From Agrococcus pavilionensis RW1 (lineage in GTDB: Bacteria > Actinomycetota > Actinomycetes > Actinomycetales > Microbacteriaceae), in the NCBI RefSeq assembly GCF_000400485.1, contig NZ_ASHR01000030.1, positions 1 through 64,000 of the forward strand: a stretch of 64,000 bases of DNA, given 5' to 3'. The position numbers were made by a program, and so were the translations under genes. How positions within the stretch are numbered: the first letter of the stretch is position 1; each line of letters starts with the position of its first letter. Under the pieces are notes generated by a model that was not told where the DNA came from, did no database searches, and was given only the letters and a program-made list of their open reading frames with translations. Shown piece after piece: positions 1-12,030 of the stretch.

Positions 1-2
1 CC

Positions 3-1688
3 ATGGCCGCGCGACGCCGCCCGATCTGGGAGGGGGTGACGCGCTCGCTGCGGCGCTCGCTGCAGTGGCGCGTCGTCGCGGCGAGCATGGCGCTCTCGAC
101 GCTCGCGCTCGTCGGCGTCTTCGGCTACATGTCGCTCTCGGTCGGGCAGAACCTCTTCGAGACGCGCCGCGACGAGGCGCTCGTCGAGGCCGTGCGCGCC
201 TCGGGCGAGATGCAGCAGATCTTCGACGAGGCGGTCACGGCCACGCTCACGAGCGGTGAGGTGGATGCGCTCCAGGACCGGGCGCTCGACGCCGTCACGG
301 GGCTCATCGCGAGCCGCACGTCGACCGAGTACGCGATGCTCCGCACCGACCGGCAGGGCGAGACGCTCCTGCAGATGAACGACGTGCAGTCGCAGGCCTT
401 CGACACCGACCTGCTCTCGACCGAGCTCCGCACGGCCGTCGCCGACGCATCCGACACCGCGCCGTACTACCAGTCGGTGCGGCTCGAGCAGGGCGGCGGC
501 TCGGAGCCCGCGATCATGGTCGGCACGACCGTCGACGTGCCGCTCGCGGGCCGCTACGAGCTCTACCTGCAGACGAGCCTGCAGTCGACGCAGGCGACGC
601 TCGGCTTCATGCAGCTCACGATGGTGCTCGGCGGCCTCGCGCTCATCGCGCTCATCGGCCTCATCACGTGGTTCGTCGCCCGCATGGTCGTCGGGCCGGT
701 GCAGCAGGCGGCCGACTCGGCCGCGCGCATCGCTGCCGGCGAGCTCGACGTGCGCATCCCCGTGCGGGGCGACGACGAGGTCGCGACGCTCGGGCGCTCG
801 TTCAACGACATGGCTGACTCGATCGAGGTGCAGATCAACGAGCTCGCGACCCTCTCGACCGTGCAGCAGCGCTTCGTGAGCGACGTCTCGCACGAGCTGC
901 GCACGCCGCTCACGACGATCAAGCTCGCGGGCGACGTGCTGCACGACCGGCGGGAGGCGTTCGATCCCGTCGCCGGCCGCACGGTCGAGCTGCTGCACAC
1001 GCAGATCGAGCGCTTCGAGCGGCTGCTCGCCGACCTGCTCGAGCTCAGCCGCTTCGACGCGGGCGCCGCGCAGCTCGAGATCGAGCCGACGAACCTCGTG
1101 CGTCTCGCGGAGGGCGAGATCGCGGCGCTCGAGCCGCTCGCCGCCGAGCACGGCAGCGAGCTGCGGCTCGTCGCGCCCGGCGGGCACTTCGAGGCGGAGG
1201 TCGATCCACGCCGCATCCGCCGGATCCTGCAGAACCTGCTCGGCAACGCGATCGACCACGGCGAGGGGCGCCCGATCGTCGTCACCGTCGACTCGTCGAG
1301 CGACGCGGCCGCCATCGCGGTGCGCGACCACGGCGTCGGCATGACCGAGGAGCAGGCGTCGCGCGTGTTCGACCGCTTCTGGCGGGCCGATCCGTCGCGC
1401 CAGCGACGCACGGGCGGCACGGGCCTCGGCCTCTCGATCAGCCGCGACGACGCGGCCCTGCACGGCGGCTGGATCGACGTGTGGTCGCGGCCGGGGGAGG
1501 GCACCGCGTTCCGGCTCACGCTCCCGCGCGCCGGCGCGCGCGCCGTCGTCTCGCCCATCGACCTGCCGCCCGCCGAGGAGCCGCCGAGCGAGGCGCCGCC
1601 CGCGCAAGCGGCCGACGACACGGCGAGCGCGCCCATCGCGCTCGTCGACCCCGCGACCCGCACGACCACCGAGGAGGTGGAGCGATGA
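3..1688 (+). CDS. mtrB: MtrB-type sensor histidine kinase
   Basis: Membrane sensor kinase of the MtrAB two-component system, which in actinobacteria controls cell-wall and division genes; the response regulator gene mtrA should lie just upstream, outside the window. Two membrane segments (about residues 25-47 and 203-226) bracket an extracytoplasmic sensor region. A HAMP domain follows, then a HisKA box with HELRTPL (phospho-acceptor His near residue 297), then an HATPase domain with N, G1 and G2 boxes (TGGTGLGLS). The C-terminal tail is rich in Pro, Ala and Glu. The stop overlaps the lpqB start as ATGA, the usual mtrAB-lpqB order. The first ATG is at base 3, so the true start could lie further upstream. 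Confidence 0.93.
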   Translation: MAARRRPIWEGVTRSLRRSLQWRVVAASMALSTLALVGVFGYMSLSVGQNLFETRRDEALVEAVRASGEMQQIFDEAVTATLTSGEVDALQDRALDAVTGLIASRTSTEYAMLRTDRQGETLLQMNDVQSQAFDTDLLSTELRTAVADASDTAPYYQSVRLEQGGGSEPAIMVGTTVDVPLAGRYELYLQTSLQSTQATLGFMQLTMVLGGLALIALIGLITWFVARMVVGPVQQAADSAARIAAGELDVRIPVRGDDEVATLGRSFNDMADSIEVQINELATLSTVQQRFVSDVSHELRTPLTTIKLAGDVLHDRREAFDPVAGRTVELLHTQIERFERLLADLLELSRFDAGAAQLEIEPTNLVRLAEGEIAALEPLAAEHGSELRLVAPGGHFEAEVDPRRIRRILQNLLGNAIDHGEGRPIVVTVDSSSDAAAIAVRDHGVGMTEEQASRVFDRFWRADPSRQRRTGGTGLGLSISRDDAALHGGWIDVWSRPGEGTAFRLTLPRAGARAVVSPIDLPPAEEPPSEAPPAQAADDTASAPIALVDPATRTTTEEVER

Positions 1689-3331
1689 AGCGCGCCCTCG
1701 CCGCCCTCGCCGCGCTGCTCGTGCTCACCGGCTGCGTCGCGATCCCCGACTCCGGCCCGGTGACCGCCGGCCGCGTCGACGACGCCGAGCAGGCGAGCGA
1801 CCTCGTCTTCATCGCCGAGTCGCCGCGCGTCGGGGCGACGCAGGAGGAGATCGTGCGCGGCTTCCTCGCGGCCGCGATCACCCCCGACGACGACTTCGCG
1901 ATCGCCCGCGAGTACCTCGTCTCGGGCGAGGCCGAGCGCTGGCGCCCCCAGGCGGGCGTCATCGTGCGCTCGGGGCAGCCCGAGATCTCGCTCGGCGGCG
2001 AGACCGCCGCGACGGCGGTCGTGACGGCGGTGTCGGAGCTCGACGAGGGCGGCGCGCTCGAGCTCGTCGGCAGCGACCGGATGCTCGAGTTCCGGATGCT
2101 GCGGGTCGCGGGGGAGTGGAGGATCGCGCAGGCGCCCGACGGCATCGTGCTCTCCGCCTTCCACTTCGCCCAGCTCTTCCGCTCGCACGCGCTCGCGTGG
2201 GTCACGCCCGACGGCGCTCGCGCGGTGCCGGAGGTGCGCTGGTTCGAGCGCACCGCCTCGACGCTCGCGGGCCGCATGGTCGACGCGCTGCTCGAGGGCC
2301 CGTCGACGTGGATCTCGCCGGCGGTCACGACCGCGGGCGCGCCCGAGGCGCGGCGCGTCGGGGAGCCCGTGGTCGAGGGCTCCGTCGCGACCGTGACGCT
2401 CGACTTCGCCCAGGTGGAGCAGCGCGGCAGCGCGAGCCTCCAGCAGCTCGCCGCGCAGCTCGCGCTCTCGCTGCGGTCGCTCGGGGTGCGGGAGGTGCGC
2501 GTCGAGATCGACGGACTCGACGGGCTCGCCGCCTCGAGCGCCGACGCGGCGCCGCTCGACGACGGCGACGTCGACCAGCGACCGCTCGTGCTCGACGGCT
2601 CGACGCTGCGGCCGATCGGCGGCGGCGCGTCGAGCATCGACGACGTCGGCCCGACCCTCGCGTCGATCGGCGCGACCGACTACACCGTGGGCGCCGCGGG
2701 CGGCGTCGCGACGACCGGCACGACCGCGCTCTGGCTCGCGCCCGGCGCCGACACCGTCGCGGTCTCGGCCGACGCCGCGCTGCCCGCGACGACCGACGAC
2801 AGCGGCTGGGTGATCGTGCAGGAGGCCGCGGCGCCGCAGCGGCTGCTCGCGTGGCGCGCGGGCGAGCGCGCAGAGCTGCAGCTGCCCCCGGGCGCCGATC
2901 GCATCGCGGCGATCGAGCTCTCGCGCGACGGCGCGCGGCTCGCGATGACGACCGTCGACGGGAGCGTGAGCCAGGTCTGGGTCGCCGCGGTCATCCGCGA
3001 CGCCGCGGGCCGCCCCGTCGCGCTCGGGGAGCCGTACGCGCTCCCGCGCGTCGACGGCGCCGCGAGCGACGTCACGTGGGCGAGCGCGACGCAGGTCGCG
3101 GTGCTCGCCGCTGCCGGCGACCAGTCGCAGATCGTGCTGCTCGAGGTCGGCGGCGCCTCCGAGCAGCTGCCCGCGCCGGGCGAGCCCGTGCGGGCGGTCG
3201 TCGGCGGGAGCGAGGGGGCGTCGACGCTCCGCGCGCTCGGCGTCGACGGCTCGCTGCTCGCGCTGCGCGGCAGCGTCTGGAGCCCCGTGCCGGGCCTCGG
3301 CCCCGTCGCGCTCGTCGCGACGCAGCAGTGA
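1685..3331 (+). CDS. lpqB: Lipoprotein LpqB
   Basis: Secreted lipoprotein that works with the MtrAB system in actinobacterial envelope homeostasis. The signal peptide ends in a lipobox with LTGC (lipidated Cys at residue 17). A GerMN-type domain occupies the first half (about residues 180-300), and the C-terminal half resembles the LpqB beta-propeller region. The protein is 548 residues, a normal size for the family. The start is chosen at the ATG overlapping the mtrB stop because it begins the signal peptide directly and implies translational coupling. Family identity rests on the lipobox, the domain pattern and the conserved gene order. Confidence 0.9.
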   Translation: MKRALAALAALLVLTGCVAIPDSGPVTAGRVDDAEQASDLVFIAESPRVGATQEEIVRGFLAAAITPDDDFAIAREYLVSGEAERWRPQAGVIVRSGQPEISLGGETAATAVVTAVSELDEGGALELVGSDRMLEFRMLRVAGEWRIAQAPDGIVLSAFHFAQLFRSHALAWVTPDGARAVPEVRWFERTASTLAGRMVDALLEGPSTWISPAVTTAGAPEARRVGEPVVEGSVATVTLDFAQVEQRGSASLQQLAAQLALSLRSLGVREVRVEIDGLDGLAASSADAAPLDDGDVDQRPLVLDGSTLRPIGGGASSIDDVGPTLASIGATDYTVGAAGGVATTGTTALWLAPGADTVAVSADAALPATTDDSGWVIVQEAAAPQRLLAWRAGERAELQLPPGADRIAAIELSRDGARLAMTTVDGSVSQVWVAAVIRDAAGRPVALGEPYALPRVDGAASDVTWASATQVAVLAAAGDQSQIVLLEVGGASEQLPAPGEPVRAVVGGSEGASTLRALGVDGSLLALRGSVWSPVPGLGPVALVATQQ

Positions 3332-3394
3332 CGTCCTCCACAGCGGCGCCGACGGCCTGAGCGGACCGGCGCGCCCGCGTGCGACCGTGCGGGC

Positions 3395-4129
3395 ATGCGG
3401 ATGCGCTCGGCACGCCACGCGGCACCGGTCGCGGCACCCGTCGAGGGGCTCGGCACCGCTCTGCGCGCGGCGCTCCGCGAGGCGGCGAGCGTGCTGTGGC
3501 CGGTGGAGTGCGCCGGCTGCGGCGCCCCCGACATCGCCGTCTGCCCGGCGTGCGCCGGACTGCTGCTCGCCGGCGCCGAGCGCGAGCTCCTCGACGGCGT
3601 GCCGCTCGTCGCCGCCGCGCGCTACGAGGGAGCGGTGCGGGCGCTCGTCGGCGCGTGCAAGGAGCGCGGCGACCGGGCGACGGCCCGCGCGCTCGGCGCC
3701 GGGCTCGCCCTCGCGATCGCCGCGGCCCCGGCGGGGCAGCTCGTGCGCGTGCCGTCGAGCCGCGAAGGGCTGCGGCGGCGCGGCTTCGATCCCGTCGAGC
3801 TCGTGCTCCGCGGCGCGGGCATGCGGGCCGTGCCCCTCCGCCGCGTCGCCTCTCGCGCCCCGCCCGGCACGCAGAAGGAGCGCTCCGCCGACGAGCGCGC
3901 GCTCGCGGCGCACGGCTCGCTCGAGCTCGGCCGGCGCCACACCGCGCGGCTCGCCGGCACCGCCGCCGTGCTCGTCGACGACGTCGTCACGAGCGGCGCG
4001 ACGGTGCGCGAAGGAGTCCGGGCGCTGCGCGCCGCGGGCTGCGAGCCGGTCGCGATCGTGGCCGTCGCGCGCACGCCGCGACGCCTCCCGGCGCGCCCGG
4101 CCCACGCTCGGACGAGCGGGGTATGGTGA
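3395..4129 (+). CDS. ComF family phosphoribosyltransferase-like protein
   Basis: ComF-type protein of 244 residues. An N-terminal zinc knuckle has four cysteines (C39, C42, C50, C53) and the C-terminal half carries the phosphoribosyltransferase PRPP loop ([12 protein letters not shown], about residues 191-203). In naturally competent bacteria ComF helps import DNA; in actinobacteria its role is not established and the gene is usually found beside lpqB and hpf, as here. The ATG lies 6 bases after a GACCGT hexamer (3383-3388), fitting the leaderless pattern seen across this window. No other competence gene is visible nearby. Confidence 0.85.
   Translation: MRMRSARHAAPVAAPVEGLGTALRAALREAASVLWPVECAGCGAPDIAVCPACAGLLLAGAERELLDGVPLVAAARYEGAVRALVGACKERGDRATARALGAGLALAIAAAPAGQLVRVPSSREGLRRRGFDPVELVLRGAGMRAVPLRRVASRAPPGTQKERSADERALAAHGSLELGRRHTARLAGTAAVLVDDVVTSGATVREGVRALRAAGCEPVAIVAVARTPRRLPARPAHARTSGVW
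4122..4127 (+). promoter_or_regulatory. Probable -10 element of hpf
   Basis: TATGGT lies at the very end of the comF-like gene and would start a transcript with a leader of about 55 bases. The leader carries a good ribosome binding site (GGGAGG) just before the hpf ATG at 4190. No convincing -35 box is visible. Confidence 0.4.
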
Positions 4130-4189
4130 TCGCCACGCAAGTCGGCCCGCAGCCGCTGGCGCCGACGCCGTACCTGATGGGAGGCAACG

Positions 4190-4873
4190 ATGGAGATCAC
4201 ATTCGGCGCGAGGGGCGCGAACATCACCGACAGGTTCCGGGCCTACGCGGAGGAGAAGCTCGGCAAGGTCACGCAGCTCCTGCCGCGAGCCACCGCCCTC
4301 GACGTCCGGCTCTCGCGCCACGCCGACCCGCATGCGGCCGCCGGCGGCCGGGTCGAGATCACGGTGCACGGACCGGGCTCGATCATCCGCGCCGAATCCG
4401 ACGGCCCCGACAAGTACATCGCCTTCGACGCCGCGTTCCACCGCATCATGGAGCGCGCCCGCCGCGTGCACGACAAGCGGCACGATCACAGCGCCCGACG
4501 CCGCACGCCGCTGCGCGAGGCGGTCGTGACCGGCTTCGAGCAGGTCGCGATCACGCCCGCCGACCCCGAGATCGTCGAGGCGGTCGCGACCGGCGCCATC
4601 CCGGTCGTCGAGCAGCAGCCCGAGCAGGAGCAGGAGTGGTCGCCGGTCGTGATCCGCAAGAAGCGGTTCCCGGCCAAGAAGATGAGCGTGAGCGACGCCG
4701 TCGACCAGATGGAGCTCGTCGGGCACCCCTTCTACCTCTTCGTCGACGAGGCCACCGACGAGTGCGCCGTCGTCTACCGCCGCAAGGGCTGGTCCTACGG
4801 CGTCATCTCGCTCGACGCATCCATCGCCGAGCCCGAGGCCAGCGAGGAGAGCGCTCCCGCGGCCGCATCCTGA
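4190..4873 (+). CDS. hpf: Ribosome hibernation-promoting factor, long form
   Basis: Binds the ribosome at rest and promotes 100S dimer formation, protecting idle ribosomes. The 227 residues fit the long HPF form: an N-terminal RaiA/YfiA-like domain (about residues 1-105) that sits in the mRNA/tRNA channel, a variable linker rich in Glu and Gln, and a C-terminal dimerisation domain (about 160-215, with the conserved stretch around [11 protein letters not shown]). A GGGAGG Shine-Dalgarno precedes the ATG. Placement between a comF-like gene and secA is the common actinobacterial order. Confidence 0.93.
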   Translation: MEITFGARGANITDRFRAYAEEKLGKVTQLLPRATALDVRLSRHADPHAAAGGRVEITVHGPGSIIRAESDGPDKYIAFDAAFHRIMERARRVHDKRHDHSARRRTPLREAVVTGFEQVAITPADPEIVEAVATGAIPVVEQQPEQEQEWSPVVIRKKRFPAKKMSVSDAVDQMELVGHPFYLFVDEATDECAVVYRRKGWSYGVISLDASIAEPEASEESAPAAAS

Positions 4874-4927
4874 CGCGACCCCGCGGCGCCGCTGAGCATC
4901 GCAGGGGCGCCGCAGGGCGCCGGTTGC

Positions 4928-4933
4928 TACGAT
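4928..4933 (+). promoter_or_regulatory. Probable -10 element of secA
   Basis: TACGAT occurs 53 bases before the secA GTG. Just upstream is a pair of GGCGCC boxes (about 4906-4921) that could form a small hairpin ending hpf transcription. The leader has a GGGAGG ribosome binding site about 9 bases before the start. Confidence 0.4.
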
Positions 4934-4986
4934 GGGCAGTCGGTCAAGGACCGTCCCTTTCCCCCAACGCACGGGAGGCATCCCTC

Positions 4987-7784
<2,798 letters not shown>

Positions 7785-7788
<4 letters not shown>

Positions 7789-7798
7789 CGCGCGTCAG
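7785..7798. other. Palindrome covering the convergent stop codons of secA and the protease gene
   Basis: CTGACGCGCGTCAG is a perfect 14-base palindrome containing both opposing TGA stops, which are only 6 bases apart. It could act as a minimal bidirectional end signal, but it is short and has no T tract. Confidence 0.3.
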
Positions 7799-8856
7799 CC
7801 GTCGATCGACCGCAGCCCGTTCCAGGCGGTGACGCCGAGCGGCGGACCGTAGGCGCCGGTCGCGCCGCCGTTGGAGAAGACCGCGGTGATGTGGCCGGCG
7901 CCGGTCGTCGGGTCGAGGTTCGAGACGAACGCCGAGCCTGAGGCGCCGTCGCCCATCTCGCAGTCCGCGCCGTAGTTCGCGTCGCCGCCCGCGCCGTAGT
8001 CGAGCCGGTCCTCGGCGCAGTGCCGCAGCACCTCGCTGTCGAACGGGTCGTTGCCCGGGTAGCCGGCGATCACGACGCCGTTCGTCTCGGCCGTGAAGCT
8101 CACGCCCTGGCCGCCCACCGCATCCTCGAGGGTCGCGCCGTCCTGCGGCGCGAAGCGGATGAAGCCGAAGTCGAAGCCCATCCAGCCGTCGTCGTCGGCG
8201 CCGTCGAGCCAGCGGTCGTTCGCCTCGAGGTACTGCTCAGGCACCCACCACTCCTCGGCGACCCAGGTGCCGAAGGGCGCCTCGCCGCGCTCGTAGGCGG
8301 GCGCGAACGAGATGCGGTCGTACCAGTCGCGCGTGTCGTCGTCGAAGATGCAGTGCGCGGCGGTGAGCACGATGAGGCCCGACTCGCTGTTGATGACGGT
8401 GCCACTGCACGTGTACTCCGCGCCGCCCGCCGAGAGCTCGAGCCGGCCGCTCGTCGTCAGCAGCAGGTTGCCGCTGCCCTCGTGCGCCGTGCCGGGCAGC
8501 AGCTCGTCGCCGTCCTCGTGCACGGGGAGCGCGATGCCGGGCCGCACGACGGGGGTGCCGGCCGTCGGCGGCAGCACGACGTCGACCGCGGCGTCGGGGA
8601 GGAACCCGTCGCTCGTCTCGCCGGCCTCGCCCGCGTAGAGCTCGCCCGTGTCGCTCGCGGTCGTGTCGCCGCTCGTGACGGGCGCGTCGGGCTCGACGGG
8701 CACGACCTCCGGTGCCGCTGCGCCGCTCGGCGTCGTCGGGGCGCGCGGAGCGGTGCGCTCGACGGGCCGCTCGGGTGGGGAGGGCAGCAGGCAGCCGCCC
8801 AGGGTGAGGGCGGCGGCCGCCACGAGGGCGGCGGTCGCGAGTCGGGGGAGGCGCAC
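7795..8856 (-). CDS. Trypsin-like serine protease, secreted lipoprotein
   Basis: Extracellular serine peptidase of the chymotrypsin/V8 fold. The N-terminus is a signal peptide ending in a lipobox (LTLGGC), then a Pro/Thr/Ala-rich linker of about 60 residues. The catalytic His is in VLTAAHC, the Asp in the DFGFIRFA region, and the Ser in the GDGASGSAF stretch. Four further cysteines suggest disulfides. The start is set at the GTG 7 bases after a TAGCGT -10-like hexamer (8864-8869); two in-frame GTGs lie further upstream but fall inside that hexamer or next to it. Convergent with secA. Substrate unknown. Confidence 0.8.
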   Translation of the reverse strand: MRLPRLATAALVAAAALTLGGCLLPSPPERPVERTAPRAPTTPSGAAAPEVVPVEPDAPVTSGDTTASDTGELYAGEAGETSDGFLPDAAVDVVLPPTAGTPVVRPGIALPVHEDGDELLPGTAHEGSGNLLLTTSGRLELSAGGAEYTCSGTVINSESGLIVLTAAHCIFDDDTRDWYDRISFAPAYERGEAPFGTWVAEEWWVPEQYLEANDRWLDGADDDGWMGFDFGFIRFAPQDGATLEDAVGGQGVSFTAETNGVVIAGYPGNDPFDSEVLRHCAEDRLDYGAGGDANYGADCEMGDGASGSAFVSNLDPTTGAGHITAVFSNGGATGAYGPPLGVTAWNGLRSIDG

Positions 8857-8877
8857 TCGCACCACGCTAGCGGCGCG

Positions 8878-9639
8878 TCAGGCGGGCGGCGCGACCGCGA
8901 CGATCACGATCGCGGTGAAGTGGCACACGAAGGCGATGAAGGTGCACGCGTGGAAGATCTCGTGGAAGCCGAAGTGCCCCGGCACGGGGTTCGGCCGCTT
9001 CATCCCGTAGACGATCGCGCCCACCGTGTAGGCGAGGCCGCCCGCGATGACGAGCAGCGCCGTCGTCGGGTTCGCCGCCCAGATCTGCGGCAGGAAGGCG
9101 ACGGCCGCCCAGCCGAGCGCGAGGTAGATCGGCACGTAGAGCCAGCGCGGCGCCCCGATCCAGAAGACGCGGAACGCGATGCCGAGCAGGGCGCCGCCCC
9201 AGATGACGGTGAGGAGGATCCAGTCGGTGGGCGAGGGGAGCGTCAGCAGCGAGATGGGCGTGTAGCTGCCGGCGATGAGCAGGAAGATGTTGGCGTGGTC
9301 GAAGCGCTTGAGCAGCACGCGCGTGCGCTCCCGCCACGTGAAGCGGTGGTAGACGGCCGAGACGCCGAACATCAGCAGGCTCGAGAGCGCGTAGACGGCC
9401 GTCGAGAGCTGCGCGGTCGCGCCGTCGGCGACGAGCACGAGCACGATGCCGGCGACGAGCGCGAGCGGCGCGGTCACCGCGTGGATCCAGCCGCGCCACG
9501 AGGGCTTCGCCTCGACCTCGGCCTCGGCGATCGCGTCGCCGGCCGCCTCGATGAGCGGCAGGTGGGGCACGTCGTCGCCGGGAGCGGGATCCGGCTCGCG
9601 CCGCAGGCCGTCAGCTTCGGGATCGGAGGTCACGGGCAT
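8878..9639 (-). CDS. Hemolysin III / TrhA family membrane protein
   Basis: Seven-helix membrane protein of the hemolysin III (TrhA, PAQR-like) family. The conserved stretch SSLLMFGVSAVYHR, followed by FDHANIFLLIAGSYTP, carries the family His and Asp residues, and a C-terminal HEIFH motif supplies further His ligands for a likely metal site. E. coli TrhA is linked to membrane lipid or energy homeostasis; hemolysis is not established for most members. The start ATG lies 6 bases after TACGCT within an inverted repeat. An extended frame upstream is ignored because it would run into the divergent prenyl transferase gene. Confidence 0.88.
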   Translation of the reverse strand: MPVTSDPEADGLRREPDPAPGDDVPHLPLIEAAGDAIAEAEVEAKPSWRGWIHAVTAPLALVAGIVLVLVADGATAQLSTAVYALSSLLMFGVSAVYHRFTWRERTRVLLKRFDHANIFLLIAGSYTPISLLTLPSPTDWILLTVIWGGALLGIAFRVFWIGAPRWLYVPIYLALGWAAVAFLPQIWAANPTTALLVIAGGLAYTVGAIVYGMKRPNPVPGHFGFHEIFHACTFIAFVCHFTAIVIVAVAPPA

Positions 9640-9646
9640 GCCTACA

Positions 9647-9661
9647 GCGTACGGCGTACGC
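9647..9661. promoter_or_regulatory. Near-perfect palindrome at the trhA-like promoter
   Basis: GCGTAC-GGC-GTACGC is a 6-3-6 inverted repeat that overlaps the putative -10 hexamer of the TrhA-like gene and lies 47 bases before the divergent prenyl transferase. It has the geometry of an operator for a dimeric regulator. Confidence 0.35.
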
Positions 9662-9707
9662 AGTGCCGCTGCGGACATCCGGTCGTGTCCCCCGGTAGAT
9701 TCGACGC

Positions 9708-10484
9708 GTGCGACTGCGCAGCGCCCCGGGGTCACGACTCGTGTACCGCTACTACGAGCGGCGGCTGCGGCGCGACCTCCAGGGCAGCCCCGTGCCGCGC
9801 CACCTCGCGATGATCATCGACGGCAACCGGCGCTGGGCTCGCGAGCAGAAGCTCGCGAGCGTCGGCCACGGGCACCGCGCGGGCGCCGCGAAGCTGCACG
9901 AGTTCGTCGAGTGGTGCGCGCAGATCGGCGTCGAGGTCGTCACGCTCTACCTGCTCTCCCGCGACAACCTCACCGGCCGCGCGAGCGAGGAGCTCGGCGA
10001 GCTGTGCGAGATCATCGCCGAGCTCGCCGACGGCCTCTCGCACACGCCGGGCCGACGCATCCGCCACGTGGGCGACCCGCGCGGGCTCCCCGAGCCGCTG
10101 TGCGCCGCCCTCACCGCGGCGGCGGAGCGCACCGAGGGGGAGCCGGGCATCGTCGTCAACCTCGCGGTCGGCTACGGCGGCCGGCACGAGCTCGTCGAGG
10201 CGGTCAAGCGCATCCTCGAGACGGCCGACGGCGCGAGCCCGGCCGAGATCGCCGAGCGGTTGAGCCCCGAGCTCATCGCCGACCACCTCTCGACCGCGGG
10301 CCAGCCCGATCTCGACCTCGTCATCCGCACCTCGGGCGAGCAGCGGCTGAGCGACTTCATGCTGTGGCAGAGCGCGCACAGCGAGCTCTACTTCGTCGAG
10401 GCGCTCGGGCCCGACCTGCGCGAGGTCGACTTCCTGCGGGCGATCCGCTCCTACGGGCTGCGCGAGCGGCGCTACGGGCGCTGA
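9708..10484 (+). CDS. uppS: Isoprenyl (cis-prenyl) transferase
   Basis: Condenses isopentenyl diphosphate in cis configuration to make the polyprenyl diphosphate carrier for cell-wall synthesis. The 258-residue protein has the family motif MIIDGNRRWA (catalytic Asp near residue 38) and the C-terminal IRTSGEQRLSDFMLWQ block with downstream ELYF. Actinobacteria often carry two paralogues, a short-chain Z-farnesyl and a long-chain synthase, and sequence alone does not tell me which this is. The GTG start is 6 bases after TAGATT (9696-9701), supporting a leaderless message. Confidence 0.9.
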   Translation: MRLRSAPGSRLVYRYYERRLRRDLQGSPVPRHLAMIIDGNRRWAREQKLASVGHGHRAGAAKLHEFVEWCAQIGVEVVTLYLLSRDNLTGRASEELGELCEIIAELADGLSHTPGRRIRHVGDPRGLPEPLCAALTAAAERTEGEPGIVVNLAVGYGGRHELVEAVKRILETADGASPAEIAERLSPELIADHLSTAGQPDLDLVIRTSGEQRLSDFMLWQSAHSELYFVEALGPDLREVDFLRAIRSYGLRERRYGR

Positions 10485-10535
10485 GAACCCTCAACCTCCG
10501 CTCGAGGTGAACTCTCGGTGACGGCGGTGTGTCTT

Positions 10536-10579
10536 CCGACACGGCGCATCGGGAGCGCGCGTACATTCAGCCGTGTCGG
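10536..10579 (+). promoter_or_regulatory. Promoter with flanking 10-base inverted repeat upstream of phoH
   Basis: CCGACACGGC (10536-10545) is exactly repeated in inverted orientation as GCCGTGTCGG (10570-10579), separated by 24 bases that contain a -10-like TACATT (10562-10567). The left arm covers the expected -35 region and the right arm the transcription start, an arrangement typical of a repressed promoter. The resulting leader to the phoH start would be about 100 bases. Confidence 0.45.
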
Positions 10580-10676
10580 GCACCTTCGCCCGGCGAGCGA
10601 GCGGCCTTCGCGCCAGCGAGCACCTCGGGAGGCGACGGCCGCGTGAGATCCGACCTCGGTCGGAAGGGAGCGCCAC

Positions 10677-12011
10677 GTGCCTGCACGCACCACCACCTCC
10701 GGAAGCGCCGTCGAGATCGCCGAGACCGACACGCGCCAGCGCACCTACGTGCTCGACACGAGCGTGCTGCTCTCCGACCCGGGGGCCATCCACCGCTTCG
10801 CCGAGCACTCGGTCGTGATCCCGGTGGTCGTCATCGCCGAGCTCGAGAAGAAGCGGCACGACCCCGAGATCGGCTACTTCGCGCGCAAGGCGCTCCGCAA
10901 CCTCGACGACCTGCGCGTCGAGCACCACCGGCTCGACTTCCCGGTGCCGACCGAGGGCGGCGGCAGCCTGCGGGTCGAGCTCAACCACTCCAACCAGCAG
11001 ATCCTGCCGAGCGGGCTGCAGCTCGGCGACAACGACTCGCGCATCCTCGCGGTCGCCTCGAACCTCGCGGCCGACGGGCTCGACGTGTGCGTCGTCTCGA
11101 AGGACCTGCCGATGCGCGTGAAGGCCGCATCGATCGGCCTCTCGGCGGAGGAGTACCTCGCCGAGCAGGCGGTCGACTCGGGCTGGACCGGCATCGAGCA
11201 GCTCGCGCTCTCGGGGGAGGAGATCAACCGGCTCTACGAGCACGAGCGGCTCGAGACGGCGGCCGTCGCCGACATGCCGGCCAACACGTGCCTCGTCATC
11301 TCGTCCGAGCGCGGCTCGGCGCTCGGCCGCGTCAAGCGCCCGGGCGTCGTGACGCTCGTGCGCGGCGACCGCGACGTGTTCGGCGTGCACGGCCGCTCGG
11401 CCGAGCAGCGGCTCGCGATCGACCTGCTGCTCGACGAGGAGGTCGGCATCGTCTCGCTGGGCGGCTCCGCCGGCACGGGCAAGTCGGCGCTCGCGCTCGC
11501 GGCGGGCCTCGAGGCGGTGCTCGAGCGGCGGCTGCACAAGAAGGTCATCGTCTTCCGCCCGCTCTACGCGGTCGGCGGCCAGGAGCTCGGCTACCTGCCC
11601 GGCGACAAGGACGAGAAGATGAACCCCTGGGGCCAGGCGATCTACGACACGCTCGGCGCGCTCGTGAGCGACAACGTGCTCGACGAGGTGGCCGACCGGG
11701 GGATGCTCGAGGTGCTGCCGCTCACGCACATCCGCGGCCGCTCGCTGCACGACGCGTTCGTGATCGTCGACGAGGCGCAGTCGCTCGAGCGCAACGTGCT
11801 GCTCACGGTGCTCAGCCGCATCGGGCAGAACTCGCGCGTCGTGCTCACCCACGACGTCGCGCAGCGCGACAACCTGCGCGTCGGCCGTCACGACGGCATC
11901 GCGAGCGTCATCGAGACGCTCAAGGGGCAGGACCTCTTCGGCCACATCACGCTGCAGCGCTCGGAGCGCTCGAGGATCGCGGCGCTCGTCACGAGCCTGC
12001 TCGAGGGCTGA
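10677..12011 (+). CDS. PhoH2-type PIN domain and ATPase fusion protein
   Basis: Fusion of an N-terminal PIN ribonuclease domain (acidic site begins with YVLDTSVLL, Asp27) and a C-terminal PhoH ATPase with Walker [10 protein letters not shown] (about residues 262-270) and Walker B region FVIVDEAQS. In mycobacteria PhoH2 proteins unwind and cleave RNA in an ATP-dependent way. The 444-residue length fits. The GTG start is preceded by a strong GGAAGGGAG ribosome binding site, so this gene, unlike many neighbours, has a true leader. No antitoxin-like small gene is visible upstream. Confidence 0.9.
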   Translation: MPARTTTSGSAVEIAETDTRQRTYVLDTSVLLSDPGAIHRFAEHSVVIPVVVIAELEKKRHDPEIGYFARKALRNLDDLRVEHHRLDFPVPTEGGGSLRVELNHSNQQILPSGLQLGDNDSRILAVASNLAADGLDVCVVSKDLPMRVKAASIGLSAEEYLAEQAVDSGWTGIEQLALSGEEINRLYEHERLETAAVADMPANTCLVISSERGSALGRVKRPGVVTLVRGDRDVFGVHGRSAEQRLAIDLLLDEEVGIVSLGGSAGTGKSALALAAGLEAVLERRLHKKVIVFRPLYAVGGQELGYLPGDKDEKMNPWGQAIYDTLGALVSDNVLDEVADRGMLEVLPLTHIRGRSLHDAFVIVDEAQSLERNVLLTVLSRIGQNSRVVLTHDVAQRDNLRVGRHDGIASVIETLKGQDLFGHITLQRSERSRIAALVTSLLEG

Positions 12012-12030
12012 GGCGCTCGAGCCGTCGCCT

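Noticed and set aside
563-4981. Very long minus-strand open frame (over 1400 codons) opposite mtrB, lpqB, comF and hpf
   Set aside because: It is antisense to four well-supported genes, has repetitive Arg/Ala/Gly composition and no domain. Such frames arise by chance in very GC-rich coding sequence.
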